Source of the DNA: Enterobacter kobei
GTDB lineage: Bacteria; Pseudomonadota; Gammaproteobacteria; Enterobacterales; Enterobacteriaceae
Assembly (NCBI RefSeq): GCF_001729765.1
Contig: NZ_CP017181.1
Span: 3,968,001-4,032,000 of the forward strand
Direction: 5' to 3'
Length of the DNA: 64,000 bases
Under the pieces are notes generated by a model that saw only the letters and a program-made list of their open reading frames with translations, was not told the DNA's origin and did not search any database. A program made the position numbers and the translations under genes. Shown one piece after another: positions 25,922-36,284 of the stretch. Each line of letters opens with the position of its first letter. Positions within the stretch are counted from its first letter, which is position 1.

Positions 25922-27319
25922 ATGCCTGACAATAAAAAACAGGGGCGTACGTCCAACAAGGCGATGACATTCTTCGTCTGCTTCCTCGCCGCCCTGGCAG
26001 GTTTACTTTTTGGCCTGGATATCGGCGTGATTGCTGGCGCCCTTCCCTTCATCGCAGACGAATTCCAGATTAACGCGCATACCCAGGAATGGGTGGTCAG
26101 CTCGATGATGTTTGGCGCAGCGGTTGGTGCTGTCGGCAGCGGCTGGCTCTCCTTCAAGCTCGGACGTAAAAAGAGCCTAATGATTGGTGCCATTCTCTTC
26201 GTCGCCGGTTCACTCTTCTCTGCTGCCGCCCCTAACGTTGAAGTGCTTATTCTTTCCCGCGTACTGCTGGGGCTGGCCGTCGGCGTCGCGTCCTACACCG
26301 CCCCGCTCTATCTCTCTGAAATTGCGCCAGAGAAAATTCGCGGCAGTATGATTTCGATGTACCAGCTGATGATTACCATCGGTATTCTCGGGGCTTATCT
26401 TTCCGATACCGCGTTCAGCTACAGCGGCGCATGGCGCTGGATGCTTGGCGTGATCATCATCCCGGCCATTTTGCTGCTGATTGGCGTCTTCTTCCTGCCG
26501 GACAGCCCACGCTGGTTTGCCGCAAAGCGCCGCTTCCACGATGCCGAACGGGTGCTGCTGCGCCTGCGCGACACCAGTGCGGAGGCGAAAAACGAGCTGG
26601 AAGAGATCCGCGAAAGCCTGAAGGTGAAGCAGTCTGGCTGGGCGCTGTTTAAAGAGAACAGCAACTTCCGTCGCGCAGTATTCCTCGGCGTGCTGCTGCA
26701 GGTGATGCAACAGTTCACCGGGATGAACGTCATCATGTATTACGCGCCAAAAATCTTTGAGCTGGCGGGTTATACCAACACCACCGAGCAGATGTGGGGC
26801 ACCGTCATCGTCGGCCTGACCAACGTGCTGGCGACCTTTATCGCGATCGGCCTGGTGGACCGCTGGGGACGTAAACCTACCCTGACGCTGGGCTTCCTGG
26901 TCATGGCGATCGGTATGGGCGTGCTGGGCACCATGATGCACGTCGGCATCCACTCCCCAACCGCACAGTATTTTGCGGTAGGCATGCTGCTGATGTTTAT
27001 CGTCGGGTTCGCGATGAGCGCCGGTCCGCTGATTTGGGTACTGTGTTCTGAGATCCAGCCGCTGAAAGGGCGTGATTTTGGTATCACCTGCTCAACTGCA
27101 ACCAACTGGATTGCCAACATGATCGTCGGCGCGACGTTCCTGACCATGCTCAATACCCTGGGCAATGCCAACACCTTCTGGGTCTACGCCGGTCTGAACA
27201 TCTTCTTTATTGTGTTGACCATCTGGCTGGTTCCAGAAACCAAACATGTTTCACTGGAACATATTGAACGTAACCTGATGAAAGGTCGTCCACTGCGCGA
27301 AATCGGCGCACACGACTAA
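25922..27319 (+). CDS. galP: Galactose:proton symporter
   Basis: A 465-residue, 12-TM sugar porter near-identical to E. coli GalP. It imports galactose (and glucose) with a proton across the inner membrane. Sugar-porter motifs are present: GRKKS between TM2 and TM3, PDSPRW after TM6, DRWGRKP between TM8 and TM9, and VPETK at the end of TM12. The ribosome site is CTGGAGGGCATA. The upstream gal and CRP sites give the expected control. Confidence 0.98.
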   Translation: MPDNKKQGRTSNKAMTFFVCFLAALAGLLFGLDIGVIAGALPFIADEFQINAHTQEWVVSSMMFGAAVGAVGSGWLSFKLGRKKSLMIGAILFVAGSLFSAAAPNVEVLILSRVLLGLAVGVASYTAPLYLSEIAPEKIRGSMISMYQLMITIGILGAYLSDTAFSYSGAWRWMLGVIIIPAILLLIGVFFLPDSPRWFAAKRRFHDAERVLLRLRDTSAEAKNELEEIRESLKVKQSGWALFKENSNFRRAVFLGVLLQVMQQFTGMNVIMYYAPKIFELAGYTNTTEQMWGTVIVGLTNVLATFIAIGLVDRWGRKPTLTLGFLVMAIGMGVLGTMMHVGIHSPTAQYFAVGMLLMFIVGFAMSAGPLIWVLCSEIQPLKGRDFGITCSTATNWIANMIVGATFLTMLNTLGNANTFWVYAGLNIFFIVLTIWLVPETKHVSLEHIERNLMKGRPLREIGAHD

Positions 27320-27328
27320 TCCTCTTGC

Positions 27329-27351
27329 GGGAGGCGCCTCTTGCGCCTCCC
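27329..27351. terminator. Hairpin between galP and sprT, possible weak terminator
   Basis: A 9-bp perfect stem GGGAGGCGC/GCGCCTCCC with a 5-base loop, 10 bases after galP. There is no T-run after it, so it may only stabilise the galP mRNA end. Confidence 0.4.
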
Positions 27352-27377
27352 CGCTTCGCGCTTTATGCTCTGCCCCT

Positions 27378-27875
27378 ATGAAAGCTCCCCGTCTCCCCAT
27401 CGCCCTTCAGCAAGCCGTTATGCGCAGCCTGCGGGAAAAACTCGCCCAGGCGAACCTGAAGCTCGGTCGGAATTACCCTGAACCGAAGCTCGTCTATCAG
27501 CAGCGTGGCACCGCGGCGGGTACTGCCTGGCTGGAATCGTATGAGATCCGCCTGAACCCGGTGTTGATGATGGAAAACCAGCAGGCGTTTATTGAGGAAG
27601 TGGTGCCGCATGAGCTGGCTCACCTCCTGGTGTGGAAACATTTTGGTCGCGTCGCGCCGCACGGAAAAGAGTGGAAGTGGATGATGGAGGCAGTACTGGG
27701 CGTTCCGGCGCGCAGAACTCATCAGTTCGAGCTGGAATCTGTACGTCGCAATACGTTCCCCTACCGCTGCCAGTGTCAGCAGCATCAGCTTACCGTCCGC
27801 CGCCATAATCGCGTGGTCCGCGGCGAGGCGACCTACCGCTGCGTCAAATGCGGCGAACCGCTTATTGCGGAGTAA
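27378..27875 (+). CDS. sprT: SprT-family metalloprotease-like protein
   Basis: A 165-residue protein matching E. coli SprT (YggI). It carries the zinc-protease motif HELAH in [16 protein letters not shown] around residue 77 and a C-terminal zinc ribbon (YRCQC...YRCVKCGE). The family is related to eukaryotic Spartan, which clears DNA-protein crosslinks; the bacterial role is not established. It lies between galP and endA as in E. coli. Confidence 0.95.
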   Translation: MKAPRLPIALQQAVMRSLREKLAQANLKLGRNYPEPKLVYQQRGTAAGTAWLESYEIRLNPVLMMENQQAFIEEVVPHELAHLLVWKHFGRVAPHGKEWKWMMEAVLGVPARRTHQFELESVRRNTFPYRCQCQQHQLTVRRHNRVVRGEATYRCVKCGEPLIAE

Positions 27876-27969
27876 TCATTTGAACATTCAGGAACTTTCC
27901 TGATCTGACTGATTGCATACAGGAAAAACATTCGTTACGTTGCGGGCTCGTTTTGACACGGAGTGTAAG

Positions 27970-28677
27970 ATGTCCCGTAATTTTTCTCTCGCGGTCGCCT
28001 TTCTGACGACAGCGTTCTCAGGCCATGCTCTGGCCGATGGTATCAACAGTTTTTCCCAGGCCAAGGCAGCAGGCGTGAAGGTGAACGCCGATGTGCCGGG
28101 CGATTTCTACTGCGGCTGTAAAATTAACTGGCATGGTAAAAAAGGGGTCGTGGACCTGGAGTCCTGCGGCTATAAGGTGCGTAAAAACGAAAACCGCGCC
28201 AGCCGCATCGAATGGGAACATGTCGTTCCGGCATGGCAGTTTGGCCACCAGCGCCAGTGCTGGCAGGATGGCGGTCGTAAAAACTGTTCTAAAGATCCTG
28301 TCTACCGCCAGATGGAAAGCGATATGCATAACCTGCAGCCCGCCGTGGGTGAAGTGAACGGTGACCGCGGCAACTTTATGTACAGCCAGTGGAACGGTGG
28401 CGAAGGCCAATATGGCCAGTGCGGCATGAAGGTGGATTTTAAAGAAAAAGTCGCCGAGCCGCCTGCCCGCGCGCGCGGCAGCATCGCCCGCACCTACTTC
28501 TACATGCGTGACCGCTACGACCTCAACCTCTCCCGTCAACAGACGCAGTTGTTCAATGCGTGGGATAAGCAATATCCGGTGACGGAGTGGGAATGTCAGC
28601 GCGACGAACGCATCGCCAGAGTCCAGGGGAATCATAACCCGTACGTCCAGCGGGCTTGCCAGGCGCAAAAGAGCTAA
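27970..28677 (+). CDS. endA: DNA-specific endonuclease I
   Basis: A 235-residue periplasmic nuclease with a signal peptide ending at GHALA. The beta-beta-alpha-metal nuclease core is visible ([13 protein letters not shown], then [19 protein letters not shown]). Many cysteines form disulfides, as in E. coli EndA. It cuts double-stranded DNA entering the periplasm. The start at 27970 follows GGAG with good spacing; the upstream extension of the frame to 27913 lacks one. Confidence 0.97.
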   Translation: MSRNFSLAVAFLTTAFSGHALADGINSFSQAKAAGVKVNADVPGDFYCGCKINWHGKKGVVDLESCGYKVRKNENRASRIEWEHVVPAWQFGHQRQCWQDGGRKNCSKDPVYRQMESDMHNLQPAVGEVNGDRGNFMYSQWNGGEGQYGQCGMKVDFKEKVAEPPARARGSIARTYFYMRDRYDLNLSRQQTQLFNAWDKQYPVTEWECQRDERIARVQGNHNPYVQRACQAQKS

Positions 28678-28728
28678 CCTACACTACGGCAATTCGCTTA
28701 TCTCGCATGACATATGGAATTTCTGACT

Positions 28729-29460
28729 ATGCGCATTCCTCGCATTTACCACCCTGAACTGATTACCGCAGGTCGCGAAATCGCCCTGTCTGACGACGCG
28801 GCCAACCACGTTGGCCGCGTGCTGCGCATGGGGGCTGGCCAGGCAATACAGCTTTTCGACGGCTCTAATCAGATTTTCGAGGCGGAAATCACCCGGGCGG
28901 ATAAAAAAAGCGTACATGTGAATGTGTTGCGCGGTGAAGTGGACGATCGTGAATCGCCGCTGCACATCCACCTGGGCCAGGTGATGTCGCGCGGGGAAAA
29001 GATGGAATTCACCATTCAAAAATCCATTGAGCTGGGTGTAAGCCTCATTACGCCACTTTTTTCCGAGCGCTGTGGCGTTAAACTGGATGCGGAACGTCTG
29101 AACAAAAAGATCCAGCAGTGGCAGAAAATTGCCATTGCGGCGTGTGAACAGAGCGGCCGCAACCGCATACCGGAGATCCGCCCGGCAATGGACCTGGAGG
29201 ACTGGTGTGCCGAAGAGGAGAGCGGGCTGAAGCTCAATCTTCATCCGCGCGCCAGCGCCAGCATTAATACGCTGCCGCTGCCCGTTGAACGTGTACGCCT
29301 GCTGATTGGCCCCGAAGGCGGCCTGTCGGCGGAAGAAATTGCGATGACGGCGCGTTACCAGTTTACTGATATTCTGTTGGGACCTCGCGTTCTGCGCACT
29401 GAGACAACGGCACTCACGGCCATTACCGCGCTACAGGTACGGTTTGGCGATCTGGGTTGA
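28729..29460 (+). CDS. rsmE: 16S rRNA m3U1498 methyltransferase
   Basis: A 243-residue SPOUT-type methyltransferase matching E. coli RsmE in length and sequence. The C-terminal SAM-binding knot is visible ([15 protein letters not shown], then [16 protein letters not shown]). It methylates N3 of U1498 in the 30S subunit. MRIPRIYH at 28729 is the start by homology; ATG 28714 adds five residues. gshB follows after 19 bases. Confidence 0.97.
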   Translation: MRIPRIYHPELITAGREIALSDDAANHVGRVLRMGAGQAIQLFDGSNQIFEAEITRADKKSVHVNVLRGEVDDRESPLHIHLGQVMSRGEKMEFTIQKSIELGVSLITPLFSERCGVKLDAERLNKKIQQWQKIAIAACEQSGRNRIPEIRPAMDLEDWCAEEESGLKLNLHPRASASINTLPLPVERVRLLIGPEGGLSAEEIAMTARYQFTDILLGPRVLRTETTALTAITALQVRFGDLG

Positions 29461-29479
29461 AGTATAAACGGAGAAGAAC

Positions 29480-30427
29480 ATGATTAAGCTCGGCATCGTG
29501 ATGGACCCCATCGCAAACATTAACATCAAGAAAGATTCCAGCTTCGCTATGTTGCTGGAAGCGCAGCGTCGCGGCTATGAGCTCCACTATATGGAGATGA
29601 ACGATCTTTACCTGATCAACGGTGAAGCCCGCGCGCGTACCCGCATCGTTAACGTCGAGCAGAACTACGACAAATGGTACGAGTTTGGCACCGAGCAGGA
29701 TATTGCCCTGGCCGATCTCAACGTTATTCTGATGCGTAAAGATCCGCCGTTCGACACCGAATACATCTACTCCACCTATATCCTTGAGCGTGCCGAAGAG
29801 AAAGGGACGCTGATCGTCAATAAGCCGCAGAGCCTGCGCGACTGCAACGAGAAGCTTTATACCGCCTGGTTCTCAGACCTGACGCCTGAAACGCTGGTGA
29901 CCCGCAGCAAAGCTCAGTTGAAGGAGTTCTGGCAAAAACACGGCGATATCATCATGAAGCCGCTGGACGGCATGGGCGGCGCGTCTATTTTCCGCGTGAA
30001 GGAAGGCGACCCGAACATTGGCGTGATTGCCGAAACCCTGACCGAACTGGGTACCCGCTACTGCATGGCCCAGAACTATCTGCCCGCCATTAAAGATGGC
30101 GACAAACGCGTTCTGGTCGTGGATGGCGAACCCGTACCTTACTGCCTGGCACGTATCCCACAAGGTGGCGAAACGCGCGGTAACCTGGCGGCCGGTGGAC
30201 GCGGTGAGCCGCGCCCGTTGACAGAAAGCGACTGGGAAATTGCCCGCCGCGTTGGCCCAACGCTTAAAGCCAAAGGCCTGATCTTTGTTGGCCTGGACAT
30301 CATTGGCGATCGCCTGACGGAAGTGAACGTCACCAGCCCAACCTGCATTCGCGAAATCGAAGCGGAGTTCCCGATCTCGATCACCGGAATGCTGATGGAC
30401 GCTATCGAAAAACGTTTACAGAAATAA
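29480..30427 (+). CDS. gshB: Glutathione synthetase
   Basis: A 315-residue ATP-grasp enzyme that joins gamma-glutamylcysteine and glycine to make glutathione. It shows the ATP-grasp features [14 protein letters not shown] and the end motif [14 protein letters not shown] of E. coli GshB. The ribosome site is GGAGAAGA. It is co-directional with rsmE and followed by a terminator. Confidence 0.98.
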   Translation: MIKLGIVMDPIANINIKKDSSFAMLLEAQRRGYELHYMEMNDLYLINGEARARTRIVNVEQNYDKWYEFGTEQDIALADLNVILMRKDPPFDTEYIYSTYILERAEEKGTLIVNKPQSLRDCNEKLYTAWFSDLTPETLVTRSKAQLKEFWQKHGDIIMKPLDGMGGASIFRVKEGDPNIGVIAETLTELGTRYCMAQNYLPAIKDGDKRVLVVDGEPVPYCLARIPQGGETRGNLAAGGRGEPRPLTESDWEIARRVGPTLKAKGLIFVGLDIIGDRLTEVNVTSPTCIREIEAEFPISITGMLMDAIEKRLQK

Positions 30428-30432
30428 TCTGT

Positions 30433-30476
30433 GACAGCGCCCGGCTTTATCCCCATACTGGGCGCTGTCGCTTTTT
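30433..30476 (+). terminator. Rho-independent terminator of gshB
   Basis: Stem GACAGCGCCC/GGGCGCTGTC with a 17-base loop, then a T-rich tail. Confidence 0.85.
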
Positions 30477-30501
30477 AAACCAGGAAACAGTACCTCTGAC
30501 A

Positions 30502-31062
30502 ATGAATTTACAGCATCACTTTCTTATTGCCATGCCTGCTCTCCAGGATCCGATTTTTCGCCGCGCCGTGGTTTATATTTGTGAATACAATGAAGACGGC
30601 GCGATGGGCATTATCATCAATAAGCCGCTGGAAAACCTGCAGGTTGAAGGGATTCTGGACAAGCTGAAAATCCCGGCTGAAGCGCGACTGCCGGAGATCC
30701 GGCTTGATAAACCGGTGATGCTGGGTGGACCACTTGCAGAAGATCGCGGCTTTATCCTGCATACCCCGCCGGTATTCTCTTCCAGTATCCGCATCTCCGA
30801 TAACACCGTGATCACCACCTCGCGCGACGTGCTCGAAACGCTGGGTACCGCAGAACAGCCTTCCGCAGTGCTGGTGGCGCTGGGGTACTCGTCGTGGGAG
30901 AAAGGCCAGCTTGAGCAGGAAATCCTCGATAACGCCTGGCTTACCGCACCAGCGGACATGAATATTCTGTTTAAAACCCCGATAGCCGATCGCTGGCGCG
31001 ATGCGGCAAAACTGATTGGCATTGATATTCTGACCATGCCTGGTGTCGCGGGGCACGCCTGA
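30502..31062 (+). CDS. yqgE: UPF0301/AlgH family protein YqgE
   Basis: A 186-residue protein matching E. coli YqgE. The conserved start [20 protein letters not shown] and the [13 protein letters not shown] segment define the family. The molecular function is not established; the Pseudomonas member AlgH was linked to alginate regulation. Its stop overlaps the start of yqgF (TGATG), so the two are translated together. Confidence 0.95.
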   Translation: MNLQHHFLIAMPALQDPIFRRAVVYICEYNEDGAMGIIINKPLENLQVEGILDKLKIPAEARLPEIRLDKPVMLGGPLAEDRGFILHTPPVFSSSIRISDNTVITTSRDVLETLGTAEQPSAVLVALGYSSWEKGQLEQEILDNAWLTAPADMNILFKTPIADRWRDAAKLIGIDILTMPGVAGHA

Positions 31063-31478
31063 TGAGCGGAACACTTTTGGCCTTTGATTTTGGTACCAAA
31101 AGCATTGGCGTCGCTGTGGGTCAGCGCATCACCGGTACCGCGCGTCCGCTCACGGCCCTGAAGGCCAACGACGGCACGCCTGACTGGAATCTTATCGAAC
31201 GTCTGCTGAAAGAGTGGCAACCGGATGATGTTATCGTTGGGCTGCCGCTGAATATGGACGGCACCGAACAACCCCTTACCGCCCGCGCGCGTAAGTTCGC
31301 CAATAAAATCCATGGCCGCTTTGGCGTCTCCGTGAAGCTTCACGACGAGCGTCTTAGCACCGTCGAAGCGCGTGCTGGCCTGTTTGAGCATGGTGGCTTC
31401 CGGGCGCTCAACAAAGGCAGCGTAGACTCCGCCTCTGCCGTCATCATCCTCGAAAGCTATTTCGAACAGGGCTATTAA
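31062..31478 (+). CDS. yqgF: RuvX/YqgF RNase H-fold nuclease
   Basis: A 138-residue protein with the RNase H-like acidic site: Asp9 in [15 protein letters not shown], Glu in HDERLST, and Asp in [12 protein letters not shown] near the end. The family was first proposed as a Holliday-junction resolvase, and work in E. coli points to 5' maturation of pre-16S rRNA. It is coupled to yqgE. Confidence 0.95.
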   Translation: MSGTLLAFDFGTKSIGVAVGQRITGTARPLTALKANDGTPDWNLIERLLKEWQPDDVIVGLPLNMDGTEQPLTARARKFANKIHGRFGVSVKLHDERLSTVEARAGLFEHGGFRALNKGSVDSASAVIILESYFEQGY

Positions 31479-31488
31479 TCTCAGGGGC

Positions 31489-32469
31489 CTATAGCCGCCC
31501 CTGCGCCCGTCTCTCCGCCACGCTCTGATCAAAGTTCTGCATTCCCGCCTGCTGGCCTGTTTGAATGATACCGGGCAGTTGCCACGTTTTTCCTTCACGA
31601 ATCAGATTTGCCGCCGCCGGGGTATTCACCAGCAGTTCATACAGCGCGACACGCCCACCCTGCAGGTCGGGAAGCAGCCTCTGTGCCAGCACCGCACGCA
31701 GGCTACCGGCCAGCTGGTTACGTACCGGGTCTTTCTCCTGCGCCGGGAAGGTGTCCACCAGCCGCTCAATGGCCTGCGAGGCACCCCGCGTATGCAGTGT
31801 CGCCAGCACCAGATGCCCGGTCTCCGCCGCCGTCAACGCGAGACGGATCGTCTCTGCATCACGCAGCTCCCCCAGCAAAATCACATCTGGATCCTCGCGT
31901 AACGCTCCGCGCAGCGCCTCGACAAAAGACGGGCAGTGCTGACCTATTTCCCGCTGCTGAATCAGGCAGCGTTCGCTCCGGTACAGATACTCCACCGGAT
32001 CTTCAAGCGTGAGGATATGCCCGTCAGTATGGTGGTTGAGAAAATCGACCATCGCCGCCAGAGTGGTGGATTTGCCGCTGCCGGTCGCCCCCGTCACCAG
32101 AATCAACCCGTTGTCACTGGATAACAGTTCCGGAATGGCACGCGGCACGCCCAGCGAAGAGAGTGGCGAACAGGTGCGTGGCAGCAACCGCAGGGCGATG
32201 GACACCCCGTTAATCTGCTTAAACGCACTCCCGCGCAGACGCTGGCCTTCTGCCACCGTCACGGCAAAATCGACCTGACCGTGAGCCCACCAGCTTCCCT
32301 GCTGCTCATCATTGAGCCACGCTTTTAATAACGCCCCGACATCTGGCGGCGGAAACGGCGCGGGTTCAAGGCGTCCTGACCGGCGCCAGCGGGGTGGCGA
32401 ATCACTGCACAGGTGTAGATCGGAGACGTTATGATTTACACTAAGGGCCACCATTTCTTCCACATCCAT
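31489..32469 (-). CDS. yggR: PilT-like ATPase YggR
   Basis: A 326-residue secretion/retraction ATPase homologue. Walker A is GATGSGKSTT (about residues 126-135), with the Asp box TLEDPVEYLY, Walker B VILLGELRDAET and the His box TGHLVLATLHT. No other pilus genes are nearby, as in E. coli, so whether it acts on a pilus is unknown. It is convergent with yqgF and divergent from yggS, with 17 bases between. Confidence 0.93.
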   Translation of the reverse strand: MDVEEMVALSVNHNVSDLHLCSDSPPRWRRSGRLEPAPFPPPDVGALLKAWLNDEQQGSWWAHGQVDFAVTVAEGQRLRGSAFKQINGVSIALRLLPRTCSPLSSLGVPRAIPELLSSDNGLILVTGATGSGKSTTLAAMVDFLNHHTDGHILTLEDPVEYLYRSERCLIQQREIGQHCPSFVEALRGALREDPDVILLGELRDAETIRLALTAAETGHLVLATLHTRGASQAIERLVDTFPAQEKDPVRNQLAGSLRAVLAQRLLPDLQGGRVALYELLVNTPAAANLIREGKTWQLPGIIQTGQQAGMQNFDQSVAERRAQGRL

Positions 32470-32486
32470 AGACTACTCCTCGGAAA

Positions 32487-33188
32487 ATGAACGACATTGC
32501 GCATAACCTGGCACAGGTCCGGGACAAAATCTCAGCTGCCGCAACGCGTTGCGGCCGTGCTTCAGAAGAAATTACGCTCCTTGCAGTCAGCAAAACCAAG
32601 CCTGCGAGCGCCATCGCAGAAGCGATTGATGCAGGCCAGCGCGCATTTGGTGAGAACTACGTGCAGGAAGGCGTGGATAAAATTCGCGACTTCCGGGAAA
32701 AGGGGAATACGGATCTTCAGTGGCACTTTATTGGTCCACTGCAGTCGAACAAAAGCCGTCTGGTGGCAGAGCACTTCGACTGGTGCCATACGATTGACCG
32801 TCTGCGCATTGCCACACGCCTGAACGAACAACGCCCGGCAGAGATGCCAGCGCTTAACGTGCTGATACAAATCAACATCAGCGACGAAAATAGCAAGTCC
32901 GGCATTGCGCTAAGCGAGCTGGATGCGCTGGCCGCAGACGTGGCCGCCCTGCCACGCTTAACCCTGCGTGGGCTGATGGCTATTCCGGCGCCAGAGTCAA
33001 GTTATGAAAGGCAGTTTGCCGTGGCACAGCAAATGGCTGTAGCATTTGAGGCGCTTAAAGCGCGCTACAACACGGTAGACACGCTTTCTCTGGGCATGTC
33101 GGATGATATGGAAGCCGCCATCGCGGCAGGCAGCACTATGGTGCGCATCGGTACCGCCATTTTCGGTGCGCGCGACTACTCCAAATAA
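32487..33188 (+). CDS. yggS: PLP homeostasis protein (YggS/PLPBP family)
   Basis: A 233-residue protein with the fold-III PLP barrel. The PLP lysine is in LLAVSKTKP (about residue 36), and the phosphate contacts are near GLSMGMSDDMEAAI-like SLGMSDDMEAAI. It binds pyridoxal phosphate and affects vitamin B6 and amino-acid balance, with no known catalytic activity. It is the first gene of the yggSTU-rdgB-hemW run. Confidence 0.95.
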   Translation: MNDIAHNLAQVRDKISAAATRCGRASEEITLLAVSKTKPASAIAEAIDAGQRAFGENYVQEGVDKIRDFREKGNTDLQWHFIGPLQSNKSRLVAEHFDWCHTIDRLRIATRLNEQRPAEMPALNVLIQINISDENSKSGIALSELDALAADVAALPRLTLRGLMAIPAPESSYERQFAVAQQMAVAFEALKARYNTVDTLSLGMSDDMEAAIAAGSTMVRIGTAIFGARDYSK

Positions 33189-33209
33189 TAAGGAAACTTG
33201 AGGAACGCC

Positions 33210-33776
33210 ATGAAGACGTTGACTTTCCTGCTCTCAACGGTCATTGAGCTGTATACGATGGCGCTTTTGCTGCGCGTCTGGATGCAGTGGGCCCGTTGTG
33301 ATTTTTACAATCCGTTCTCCCAGTTTGTCGTGAAAATCACGCAACCTATTGTCGGGCCCCTGCGCCGTATTATCCCGGCCATGGGTCCCATCGACAGCGC
33401 TTCGCTGCTGGTAGCGTTTATTCTTAGCGTTATCAAAGCCATCGTGCTGTTTATGGTCATCACCTTCCAGCCGATTATCTGGATTGCCGCCGTGCTGATT
33501 CTGATCAAAACCGTCGGTCTGCTGATTTTCTGGGTGCTGCTGGTGATGGCCATCATGAGCTGGGTGAGCCAGGGGCGTAGCCCGGTAGAGTATGCCCTGA
33601 TTCAGCTGGCCGAGCCGCTGCTGCGTCCGATCCGTAACTTACTTCCCTCTATGGGCGGCATCGACTTCTCCCCGATGATTCTGGTTCTGCTGCTCTATGT
33701 GATCAACATGGGGATCGCTGAACTGCTGCAGTCTACGGGCGACATGCTGTTGCCGGGGCTGTGGATGGCGCTATGA
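33210..33776 (+). CDS. yggT: YggT-family inner membrane protein
   Basis: A 188-residue integral membrane protein built of two similar YggT units. The paired motifs [15 protein letters not shown] and [16 protein letters not shown] show the duplication. ATG 33210 follows GAGGAACGCC and matches E. coli; the TTG at 33198 is not needed. The role in E. coli is linked to osmotic or ion balance, without firm biochemistry. Confidence 0.94.
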   Translation: MKTLTFLLSTVIELYTMALLLRVWMQWARCDFYNPFSQFVVKITQPIVGPLRRIIPAMGPIDSASLLVAFILSVIKAIVLFMVITFQPIIWIAAVLILIKTVGLLIFWVLLVMAIMSWVSQGRSPVEYALIQLAEPLLRPIRNLLPSMGGIDFSPMILVLLLYVINMGIAELLQSTGDMLLPGLWMAL

Positions 33777-34069
33777 GTGCCGTAAGCACCTGCGCTGACG
33801 GGCTGGTTTTGCGGCTGTATATTCAGCCGAAAGCCAGCCGTGACAGTATTGTTGGACTGCATGGCGACGAGTTAAAAGTCGCCATCACCGCCCCGCCGGT
33901 TGACGGTCAGGCAAACGCGCATCTGACCAAATATCTGGCAAAACAGTTTCGCGTGGCCAAAAGCCAGGTCATCATTGAAAAAGGCGAACTGGGGCGGCAT
34001 AAACAGGTAAAAATCCTCAACCCGCAATCCATCCCGACGGAAGTCGCGGCTTTGACAGAACAGGACTAA
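33773..34069 (+). CDS. yggU: DUF167 family protein YggU
   Basis: A 98-residue small cytoplasmic protein. The motif [20 protein letters not shown] and [11 protein letters not shown] are typical of DUF167. Its ATG overlaps the yggT stop (ATGA), and rdgB starts three bases after its stop. Function unknown. Confidence 0.92.
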   Translation: MSAVSTCADGLVLRLYIQPKASRDSIVGLHGDELKVAITAPPVDGQANAHLTKYLAKQFRVAKSQVIIEKGELGRHKQVKILNPQSIPTEVAALTEQD

Positions 34070-34072
34070 ACC

Positions 34073-34666
34073 ATGCAGAAAGTTGTTCTCGCGACCGGCA
34101 ACGCCGGTAAAGTGCGCGAGTTGGCCTCGCTATTAAATGATTTTGGGCTGGATGTGGTCGCTCAGACCGATCTTGGCGTAGATTCTGCCGAAGAGACGGG
34201 GCTGACGTTTATTGAAAATGCGATCCTGAAAGCACGCCATGCCGCGCAGATTACCGGTTTGCCCGCCATTGCCGATGACTCCGGTCTGGCTGTCGATTTT
34301 CTTGGCGGCGCGCCGGGGATTTACTCTGCTCGTTATTCCGGTGTTGATGCAACCGACCAGCAGAATCTGGAAAAGCTGCTTGTTGCCCTGAAAGACGTAC
34401 CGCATGAACAGCGGACCGCACAGTTCCACTGCGTGCTGGTCTATCTGCGTCACGCAGAGGACCCGACGCCGATCGTCTGCCACGGTAGCTGGCCGGGCGT
34501 GATTACCCGTGAAGCTGCGGGCAACGGCGGTTTTGGCTACGACCCGATTTTCTTTGTCCCGTCCGAGGGCAAAACCGCAGCGGAACTGACCCGCGAAGAG
34601 AAAAGCGCGATTTCCCACCGTGGGCGCGCACTGAAACTGTTACTGGAAGCACTGCGTAATGGCTAA
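34073..34666 (+). CDS. rdgB: dITP/XTP pyrophosphatase
   Basis: A 197-residue Ham1-family enzyme that hydrolyses dITP, ITP and XTP so that damaged purines are not built into DNA or RNA. The N-terminal [13 protein letters not shown], the acidic site [22 protein letters not shown] and the substrate-specificity loop [10 protein letters not shown] are intact. It overlaps hemW by eight bases. Confidence 0.97.
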   Translation: MQKVVLATGNAGKVRELASLLNDFGLDVVAQTDLGVDSAEETGLTFIENAILKARHAAQITGLPAIADDSGLAVDFLGGAPGIYSARYSGVDATDQQNLEKLLVALKDVPHEQRTAQFHCVLVYLRHAEDPTPIVCHGSWPGVITREAAGNGGFGYDPIFFVPSEGKTAAELTREEKSAISHRGRALKLLLEALRNG

Positions 34667-35801
34667 TTTGCCACCTCTGAGTCTTTATATTCACATCCCG
34701 TGGTGCGTGCAGAAATGCCCGTACTGCGATTTCAACTCGCACGCGCTGAAAGGTGAAGTGCCGCACGATGACTACGTTGCGCATCTGCTGGCTGACCTGG
34801 ACGCCGATGTACCTTACGCACAGGGACGTGAAGTTAAGACCATTTTCATTGGTGGCGGTACGCCGAGCCTGCTGTCAGGCCCGGCGATGCAGACGCTGCT
34901 GGACGGCGTGCGTGCGCGCCTGAACCTGGCCGCGGATGCTGAAATTACGATGGAAGCCAACCCCGGTACCGTTGAGGCCGATCGTTTTGTCGAGTATCAG
35001 CGTGCAGGCGTGAACCGTATTTCCATCGGCGTGCAGAGCTTTAGCGAGCCAAAACTGAAGCGCCTGGGGCGCATTCACGGCCCTGAGGAAGCAAAGCGTG
35101 CGGCAAACCTGGCGACAGGACTGGGTCTGCGCAGCTTTAACCTCGATTTGATGCACGGCCTGCCGGACCAGTCGCTCGACGAAGCGCTGGACGATCTGCG
35201 CCAGGCGATTGAACTTAACCCGCCGCATCTGTCCTGGTATCAGCTCACCATTGAACCCAACACGCTGTTTGGTTCCCGTCCTCCGGTTCTGCCGGATGAC
35301 GACGCGCTGTGGGATATTTTCGAGCAGGGCCACCAGTTGTTAACCGCTGCGGGGTATCAGCAGTACGAGACGTCTGCGTATGCGAAACCGGGGTATCAGT
35401 GTCAGCACAACCTGAACTACTGGCGTTTTGGCGACTACCTGGGAATTGGCTGCGGCGCGCACGGTAAGGTGACTTTCCCGGACGGTCGTATTCTGCGTAC
35501 CGCCAAAACCCGCCACCCGCGAGGGTATATGGAAGGCCGTTATCTCGAGCGCCAGCACGACGTTGAGGCGGCGGATAAACCGTTTGAGTTCTTTATGAAC
35601 CGCTTCCGCCTGCTGGAAGCCGCGCCGCGCGCGGAATTTGCGCGTTACACCGGTCTGCCGGAGTCAGTGATTCGTCCTCAGATTGACGAGGCGCTGGCGC
35701 AGGGGTATCTGACTGAGTGTGAAGATTACTGGCAGATCACCGAGCACGGCAAACTGTTCTTAAATTCCCTTCTTGAGCTGTTCCTCGCCGACGATTCCTG
35801 A
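34659..35801 (+). CDS. hemW: Radical SAM heme chaperone HemW
   Basis: A 380-residue protein with the [10 protein letters not shown] cluster motif near residue 18 and the SAM-binding GGGTPS, followed by the HemW C-terminal domain. Formerly called oxygen-independent coproporphyrinogen oxidase-like YggW; the family is now known to bind and transfer heme to membrane enzymes. In E. coli yggM and ansB come next; both are absent here. Confidence 0.96.
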   Translation: MANLPPLSLYIHIPWCVQKCPYCDFNSHALKGEVPHDDYVAHLLADLDADVPYAQGREVKTIFIGGGTPSLLSGPAMQTLLDGVRARLNLAADAEITMEANPGTVEADRFVEYQRAGVNRISIGVQSFSEPKLKRLGRIHGPEEAKRAANLATGLGLRSFNLDLMHGLPDQSLDEALDDLRQAIELNPPHLSWYQLTIEPNTLFGSRPPVLPDDDALWDIFEQGHQLLTAAGYQQYETSAYAKPGYQCQHNLNYWRFGDYLGIGCGAHGKVTFPDGRILRTAKTRHPRGYMEGRYLERQHDVEAADKPFEFFMNRFRLLEAAPRAEFARYTGLPESVIRPQIDEALAQGYLTECEDYWQITEHGKLFLNSLLELFLADDS

Positions 35802-35864
35802 AGGCTAATTCAGGTTTTTGCATCCCGTTCTGCCGGCTGAAGGAAAAGCTGGCAGAGTGTGGGG

Positions 35865-36203
35865 ATGGAAAACTCAAAACAACTTCGCAAACAAATGACG
35901 CCCGAAGAATTTCGCCTCTGGTATTTGCTCAGAGGTCGTCGGTTCTTTGGCTATAAGTTTCGCCGCCAGATGCCGATTGGGCCGTATGTTGCAGATTTTG
36001 CCTGTTTTAAGGTGAAATTGATTATTGAGCTCGACGGAGGGCAACATCAAAGCAAAGAGAAATACGATTCACGTCGTACAGAGTTTTTGCATACAAATGG
36101 CTGGGAAGTCGTGCGATTCTGGAACAATGAATTTACTTCTCAGGAAGAGGAAGTGCTGACGGTTATTCTTCAAAAATTGCAGAGCCTGATGCCCTCACCC
36201 TAA
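35865..36203 (+). CDS. DUF559 family protein (Vsr/very-short-patch-like endonuclease fold)
   Basis: A 112-residue protein. The family motif set is clear: N-terminal LRKQMTPEEFRLWYLLRGRR, GYKFRRQMPIGPYVADFACF, the acidic pair IIELDGGQHQ, and WEVVRFWNNEF. The Asp/Glu/Gln residues fit a PD-(D/E)XK-like nuclease. ATG 35865 is assumed; GTG 35859 is two codons upstream. It replaces yggM-ansB in the E. coli order and is followed by a dyad repeat, so it is likely an acquired gene. The biological role is unknown. Confidence 0.85.
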   Translation: MENSKQLRKQMTPEEFRLWYLLRGRRFFGYKFRRQMPIGPYVADFACFKVKLIIELDGGQHQSKEKYDSRRTEFLHTNGWEVVRFWNNEFTSQEEEVLTVILQKLQSLMPSP

Positions 36204-36268
36204 CCCTCTCCCACAGGGAGAGGGAACGTTTACACCCTCTCCCCTGGGGAGAGGGCCGGGGTGAGGGG
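36192..36268. repeat. Compound dyad repeat (CCTAACCCTCTCCC family)
   Basis: Two hairpins: CCCTCTCCC..GGGAGAGGG, then CCCTCTCCCC..GGGGAGAGGG. The outermost arms CCCTCACCC and GGGGTGAGGG also pair. The same unit occurs at 40809 and 52336, each time at a gene end. It may work as a bidirectional transcription end between the DUF559 gene and yggN. Confidence 0.8.
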
Positions 36269-36284
36269 CCCAGCGCGCAGAGGA

